7,895 nt of DNA from Verrucomicrobia bacterium UBA3761 (GTDB lineage: Bacteria > Verrucomicrobiota > Kiritimatiellia > RFP12 > UBA1067), in NCBI GenBank assembly GCA_002371135.1, contig DFGB01000062.1:16144-24038 (forward strand), given 5' to 3'. The notes below the pieces were generated by a model that was not told the origin of the DNA, made no database searches, and worked only from the letters and a program-made list of their open reading frames with translations. This document shows, in pieces, positions 5,386 through 7,895 of this stretch. How positions within the stretch are numbered: position 1 is the stretch's first letter; each line of letters begins with the position of its first letter. Both the position numbers and the translations under genes were made by a program.

Positions 5386-6084
5386 TTATTCCCTCTTCCC
5401 TCTTCCCTGTTCCCTCTTCCCTGTTCCCTCTTCCACCAACGCCGCTTTCACCTGCGGCCAAAGCACCTTGCGGGTATTCTCGACGAGCTCCTCGCGCGTG
5501 TAGCTTGCAAACGATCCCGGGTATTCGGCGACGCGAAGTTCCGCGAGCCCGGCCGCCGCCGCCGTGTTCACCGCCTGTTTCACGAAACCGGGCGCGGCAA
5601 TCATGACGGACGGTATGCCAAGCGCTTCGGCGGCGATGCAAGAGCCCGTCTCCTTAGGCGTGCAAAGCCCGCAGCCGCCGTTGCCGGATATGACGGCATC
5701 CACCCCGAACTCCTTCAACTTGCGCTGGAATTCGTCTTTCTCGCGCCGCACCACGCCAGGACGCGGATAGGGACCGGCGGAGCCGATTTCGCTTAGGAGA
5801 TAAATCTTCGCCGTAGGATGTTCGGCGAGGATGAGGCGCTTCAATTCCGGGTGCGTGACGTTCGCCATGAAGCTCCCGCCCACTAGCGCGATCGTCTTGC
5901 CGTCGAGCGACTTCAGCCGTGGCGCGGCCTTGATGGGCTCCACCGCCGCCTCGGGCACCGGCGAGAGCACCGTGTATGTCGCCTCCTTGGCCGCAGGCAG
6001 CCTGCAAAGGCCATCCTCGCATTCCATCGCCCTTCCATACGCAGCCATCGCCGCAATTGCAATAATCAATGTCGTTTTCATCAT
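5386..6084 (-). CDS. UGSC family-like protein with signal peptide (Cys form)
   Basis: This 232-residue protein resembles the UGSC (seleno)protein family, named after a Sec/Cys-Gly-Ser-Cys motif; here it reads NGGCGLCTPKETGSC with C138, C141 and C149, so the first position is Cys and the Ser is Leu. A redox role is the family expectation, not proven. Other blocks are KTIALVGGSFMANV (63-76), SEIGSAGPYPRPG (98-110) and EALGIPSVMIAAPGF. The first 19 residues (MMKTTLIIAIAAMAAYGRA) look like a signal peptide, and C22 and C27 follow closely, so the protein is probably exported. ATG at 6084 is chosen because GGAAGGGG precedes it and the signal peptide begins there; the frame upstream (to 6174) would run through the dispersed repeat. 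The end is odd: the last 16 residues before TAA (VEEGTGKREQGRGKRE) are translated heptamer repeats. The partner gene follows immediately. Confidence 0.65.
   Translation of the reverse strand: MMKTTLIIAIAAMAAYGRAMECEDGLCRLPAAKEATYTVLSPVPEAAVEPIKAAPRLKSLDGKTIALVGGSFMANVTHPELKRLILAEHPTAKIYLLSEIGSAGPYPRPGVVRREKDEFQRKLKEFGVDAVISGNGGCGLCTPKETGSCIAAEALGIPSVMIAAPGFVKQAVNTAAAAGLAELRVAEYPGSFASYTREELVENTRKVLWPQVKAALVEEGTGKREQGRGKRE
5392..5433 (-). repeat. Heptamer tract at the UGSC gene junction, six GAASAGG units
   Basis: Read on the minus strand, six perfect-length units follow one another: GAAGAGG, GAACAGG, GAAGAGG, GAACAGG, GAAGAGG, GAAGAGG. They are followed by GAATAA, which contains the stop of the UGSC-like gene (5386-5388). 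The same purine heptamer appears at 2390-2400 and 6251-6267. As 7 is not a multiple of 3, any change of unit number changes the frame entering the next gene. Confidence 0.9.
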
Positions 6085-6125
6085 ATTTTCCCCTTCCATC
6101 CATAAAGAACGCGAAGCAGCGTGAA

Positions 6126-6155
6126 AATCTACAAAAAATTTAAAAATCCTGTCAT
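6126..6155 (-). promoter_or_regulatory. Candidate promoter of the UGSC-like gene
   Basis: On the minus strand ATGACA (6155-6150) and TAGATT (6131-6126) are separated by 18 T/A-rich bases. A start near 6119 would leave a leader of about 35 bases to the ATG at 6084. The -35-like box overlaps the left part of dispersed repeat copy 2. The boxes match the consensus only partly (5/6 and 4/6). Confidence 0.35.
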
Positions 6156-6261
6156 CGCCTGTCACGCGGCGCATATACTAGCAATGGTTCTACTTGTTGC
6201 ATGAAACCGAAGCGAAATCATGAGCGTCGCTTCGGTTTTCTGCATATACGGGGAAGAGGGA
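6141..6261 (+). repeat. Dispersed 121-bp repeat, copy 2, with promoter-like boxes and hairpin
   Basis: This is the partner of 2280-2400. CTGTCA (6149-6154) and TATACT (6174-6179) repeat the promoter-like boxes at the same 19-base spacing. The hairpin AAACCGAAGCGA / TCGCTTCGGTTT lies at 6204-6215 and 6227-6238, with the outer TGCA pairing at 6198-6201 and 6241-6244. Unlike copy 1, no plus-strand gene follows: the neighbours on both sides are on the minus strand. The conserved plus-strand boxes therefore cannot serve a nearby protein gene, which argues for a self-contained short transcript or a mobile repeat. Confidence 0.9.
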
Positions 6262-6315
6262 AGAGGGAGAACGGCGAGGGGCGCGGAATTCCGCGCCCCT
6301 CGTTGCCGTATATGC
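6242..6315. repeat. Nested inverted repeats with a 28-bp perfect palindrome
   Basis: Bases 6275-6302 form a perfect 28-bp palindrome centred on GGAATTCC. Around it GCATATACGG (6242-6251) and CCGTATATGC (6306-6315) form a second, 10-bp perfect inverted repeat. The left outer arm lies in the end of dispersed repeat copy 2; GGGAAGA heptamers fill the space between. On the minus strand this lies 15-55 bases after the beta-helix gene stop and could stabilise or end that transcript, although a U-run is missing. Confidence 0.8.
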
Positions 6316-6329
6316 CGGTTCGCGCCCGG

Positions 6330-7649
6330 TTATTTGATGTTCTGGGCTCCCTTGCCGTCGACAGCGCCGAAGAGCTTGAGAGCGTCTTCGAGCGGGTAGC
6401 GGTTGGCGAACATGTCGACCTTGGAGACGATAGTCCCCTGCTGGGGAAGACCGACCGCCTGGCGGAAGGCGTTGAGCTTGCCCGCGTCGAGCGTCGCGGA
6501 TTCTGAGTATTTCATCGAAAGGAAGGCGTTCAGATACGCCGCGTTCAAGCGTCCCTTGAACACCGACGGATCGGAGAGGCTTTCGTTCTCCTGCGCAGAT
6601 TCGACGCCGTAGTTGTCCTCGATGTCGTCCTCGAACTCGTCGACCGTGACCTTGACCACGCTGGGCGACTTCGTGACCTGCGCGTCGGACTGGCGGTTCA
6701 GGAAGAAGACGTTGCCGTCCATCTTGATCTTCTTCGTCTTGTCGTTGCCCTTCGTGTTGTCCCAGCCGGTGAGGACGCTCAGGCCGATGACGTTGTCCTC
6801 GACGTCAGAATTGACGTTGCCCGTCGTGCGGATGCCGAATCCCATGTCGGAGAGCTCGCTCGTGCGGCTCCAGGTGAAGAGGACTGTGTTGTTCTTGAAC
6901 TCCCACTCCACGGCGCCAGGCTGCGGATTGGAGCTGTAGACGTTCGCGCCGACCATGAGGTTGTTGCAGAAGACGTTGTTCTCCATCACCACCTTACCCT
7001 TGTACCAGTTGAGGTTCATGGCAATGTTGCCGGCGTTCAGGAAGAGGCAGTTGCGGAAGGTGATGTCGCCCTCGGCGCGGTTGGCAGTGGCGGAATAGAC
7101 GAGATAGCGCTTCGAGGAAGCGAACGGCGTATCGCCCTTGGCGGGAGGCTCCAGCCACATGCCCGTTTCCACGCCCTCGGGCTTGCCCTTGACAGCGTGG
7201 TAGCTCTGCGCCTGGCCATCGTCGAAGATAAGCCCGTCGAAGACCATGTTCACGCCCTTGGGAGCGGGCTTGGACATGTCGAACTGGATGGTGAAGATGC
7301 CAAGTCCCGTGCCCTTCTTGTCGTTATTCTCATTGAGCGGCTGGAACATCGTGCGGTGGACGAGCGGATCGCGCACGGAGAAATCGGCGCTGTAGCCGCC
7401 GACGATGGAAACCGCCTTGTCGATAAGGAACCAGTTGCACTTGGCATTGCCCGGGTAGACGCCCTCGGCGAGGTGGATCGTATCGCCGTCCGACGCAGTC
7501 TGCAAGGCGTGCCAGAGATTCTTGAGAGGCGCCTCCTTGGTGCCGGCGTTCTTCTTCTTGCCGGTCGAGAGCGAGACATAGAGATCCGCCGCCTGGAGCG
7601 AGGACGCGAAAAGCGCGGCGACCGCCGCCACGAACATCAACCTTTTCAT
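6330..7649 (-). CDS. Secreted right-handed parallel beta-helix protein (DUF1565 / pectate-lyase-like fold)
   Basis: This 439-residue protein is probably exported; such proteins bind or cleave polysaccharides or sit on the cell surface, but no catalytic residues can be assigned. Residues 1-20 (MKRLMFVAAVAALFASSLQA) are a classic signal peptide with cleavage after LQA. Residues 22-70 (DLYVSLSTGKKKNAGTKEAP, then LQTASDGDTIHLAEGVY) match the N-terminal cap common to DUF1565-type beta-helices. Successive short strands with Asn-rich turns follow at about 150-330, for example ITFRNCLFLNAGN, VVMENNVFCNN, WEFKNNTVLF and IKMDGNVFFLN. The last about 110 residues are acidic/helical rather than beta-helical. 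The ATG at 7649 is preferred over 7709: AAGGA lies ten bases upstream, the signal peptide starts there, and the predicted transcription start lies between the two. It appears to be monocistronic, with a palindrome after the stop. Confidence 0.75.
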   Translation of the reverse strand: MKRLMFVAAVAALFASSLQAADLYVSLSTGKKKNAGTKEAPLKNLWHALQTASDGDTIHLAEGVYPGNAKCNWFLIDKAVSIVGGYSADFSVRDPLVHRTMFQPLNENNDKKGTGLGIFTIQFDMSKPAPKGVNMVFDGLIFDDGQAQSYHAVKGKPEGVETGMWLEPPAKGDTPFASSKRYLVYSATANRAEGDITFRNCLFLNAGNIAMNLNWYKGKVVMENNVFCNNLMVGANVYSSNPQPGAVEWEFKNNTVLFTWSRTSELSDMGFGIRTTGNVNSDVEDNVIGLSVLTGWDNTKGNDKTKKIKMDGNVFFLNRQSDAQVTKSPSVVKVTVDEFEDDIEDNYGVESAQENESLSDPSVFKGRLNAAYLNAFLSMKYSESATLDAGKLNAFRQAVGLPQQGTIVSKVDMFANRYPLEDALKLFGAVDGKGAQNIK

Positions 7650-7688
7650 GTGCCGTATAATCCTTATTGATGATTGGTAAACGCAGAT

Positions 7689-7717
7689 ATGATACATTAT
7701 TTGCCGCAATCTGTCAA
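7689..7717 (-). promoter_or_regulatory. Sigma-70-type promoter of the beta-helix gene
   Basis: On the minus strand a perfect -35 TTGACA (7717-7712), a 17-base spacer and a -10 TATCAT (7694-7689, 5/6) form a near-consensus promoter. Transcription should start near 7682, giving a leader of about 33 bases before the ATG at 7649. This is the best promoter in the window and suggests strong, housekeeping-type expression. Confidence 0.75.
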
Positions 7718-7747
7718 GAGGGCCGGCAGGCTGGCGACTCTGGATCT

Positions 7748-7783
7748 TCTAGAATGTCTAGATCATCTAGAAGGACTAGAAAG
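7748..7783. repeat. Tandem 9-mer array TCTAGANNN, four units
   Basis: TCTAGA starts at 7748, 7757 and 7766, and the variant ACTAGA at 7775, an exact 9-base period. The six-base core is a palindrome while the three spacer bases vary (ATG, TCA, AGG, AAG). It lies between the beta-helix promoter and a terminator. It may be an array of regulator sites or another member of this genome's short-period repeats. Confidence 0.85.
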
Positions 7784-7791
7784 AAAAAACA

Positions 7792-7823
7792 AAAAAGCCT
7801 CGCTTTGACGAGCGGGGCTTTTT
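7792..7823 (-). terminator. Intrinsic terminator for a minus-strand gene right of the window
   Basis: Bases 7792-7804 pair with 7811-7823 (AAAAAGCCTCGCT with AGCGGGGCTTTTT, one G-T pair) around a six-base loop. On the minus strand the stem is followed by TTTTTTGTTTTTTC, a strong U-tract, so it should end transcription coming from beyond 7895. On the plus strand only five T follow. Confidence 0.8.
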
Positions 7824-7895
7824 GCGATGCGCTTTTGCGGTCCTGAACCGGAAGGGGCGCGGAATATGACGTGAGAAGCAGGTGTTTGCCTGTCG
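7824..7895. other. Window end, no gene identified
   Basis: These 72 bases lie upstream, on the minus strand, of the terminator. All three minus frames are open here, so the end of a minus-strand gene or its 3' untranslated part is possible, but no product can be recognised. No plus-strand gene starts here. Confidence 0.5.

Noticed and set aside
5378..5641. Extension of the UGSC-partner frame upstream to an ATG at 5641
   Set aside because: This part overlaps the end of the UGSC-like gene in another frame and is Arg/Gly-rich; recognisable protein begins only near 5377.
6201..6506. 101-residue plus-strand frame beginning in repeat copy 2
   Set aside because: Beyond the shared 16 residues it reads through the palindrome and then antisense to the beta-helix gene; only the short repeat-encoded part is kept as a question.
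7197..7670. 157-residue plus-strand frame opposite the beta-helix gene
   Set aside because: Antisense shadow; the minus frame has signal peptide, promoter and beta-helix pattern.
7824..7895. tRNA-like fold at the right edge
   Set aside because: Only a 4-5 bp hairpin (CAGG...CCTG) is visible; no acceptor, D or T arms.

Overview
The window is GC-rich and gene-dense. It looks like a chromosomal piece from an uncultured Gram-negative bacterium, plausibly of the PVC group (Kiritimatiellota / Lentisphaerae / Verrucomicrobiota type). That placement rests on a sigma-70-like factor translationally coupled to a membrane-anchored Ser/Thr kinase, secreted beta-helix protein and UGSC-type genes, and intergenic regions full of short-period repeats. 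It is inference; there is no rRNA or marker gene here.

Layout. (1) 1-924 (+): C-terminal part of an AMP-forming acyl-CoA synthetase that starts left of the window. (2) 925-1062: a spacer bracketed by inverted heptamer repeats. (3) 1063-2055 (+): a PP-loop sulfurtransferase-like tRNA thiolation protein with a CxxC...C cysteine set. (4) 2056-2497: a long gene-free stretch holding a 190-bp MITE-like element with 36-bp inverted ends, copy 1 of a 121-bp dispersed repeat (promoter-like boxes plus a strong hairpin), a GC hairpin and an (ATCGAAAA) tandem array. (5) 2498-3043 and 3022-4203 (+): sigma factor and serine/threonine kinase, overlapping and surely co-transcribed. (6) 6084 down to 4031 (-): a UGSC-like protein with a signal peptide, followed by its large partner protein; a tract of six heptamers sits at their junction. 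The partner gene and the kinase gene converge and overlap by 173 bp. (7) 6085-6329: copy 2 of the 121-bp repeat and a 28-bp perfect palindrome. (8) 6330-7649 (-): a secreted parallel beta-helix protein with a near-consensus sigma-70 promoter. (9) 7650-7895: that promoter, a 9-bp-period TCTAGA array and an intrinsic terminator serving a minus-strand gene beyond the right edge.

Three observations deserve most attention. First, the 121-bp repeat present twice: its 66-bp core is identical, while the spacer between the candidate -35 and -10 boxes has diverged, which suggests a conserved short transcript. Second, one extra heptamer at the UGSC junction would fuse the two proteins exactly in frame, and the fusion would give the signal-less partner an export signal. 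Third, almost every intergenic region carries its own different 7-, 8- or 9-bp tandem repeat. Functional names come from motif recognition by eye; no database search was run.
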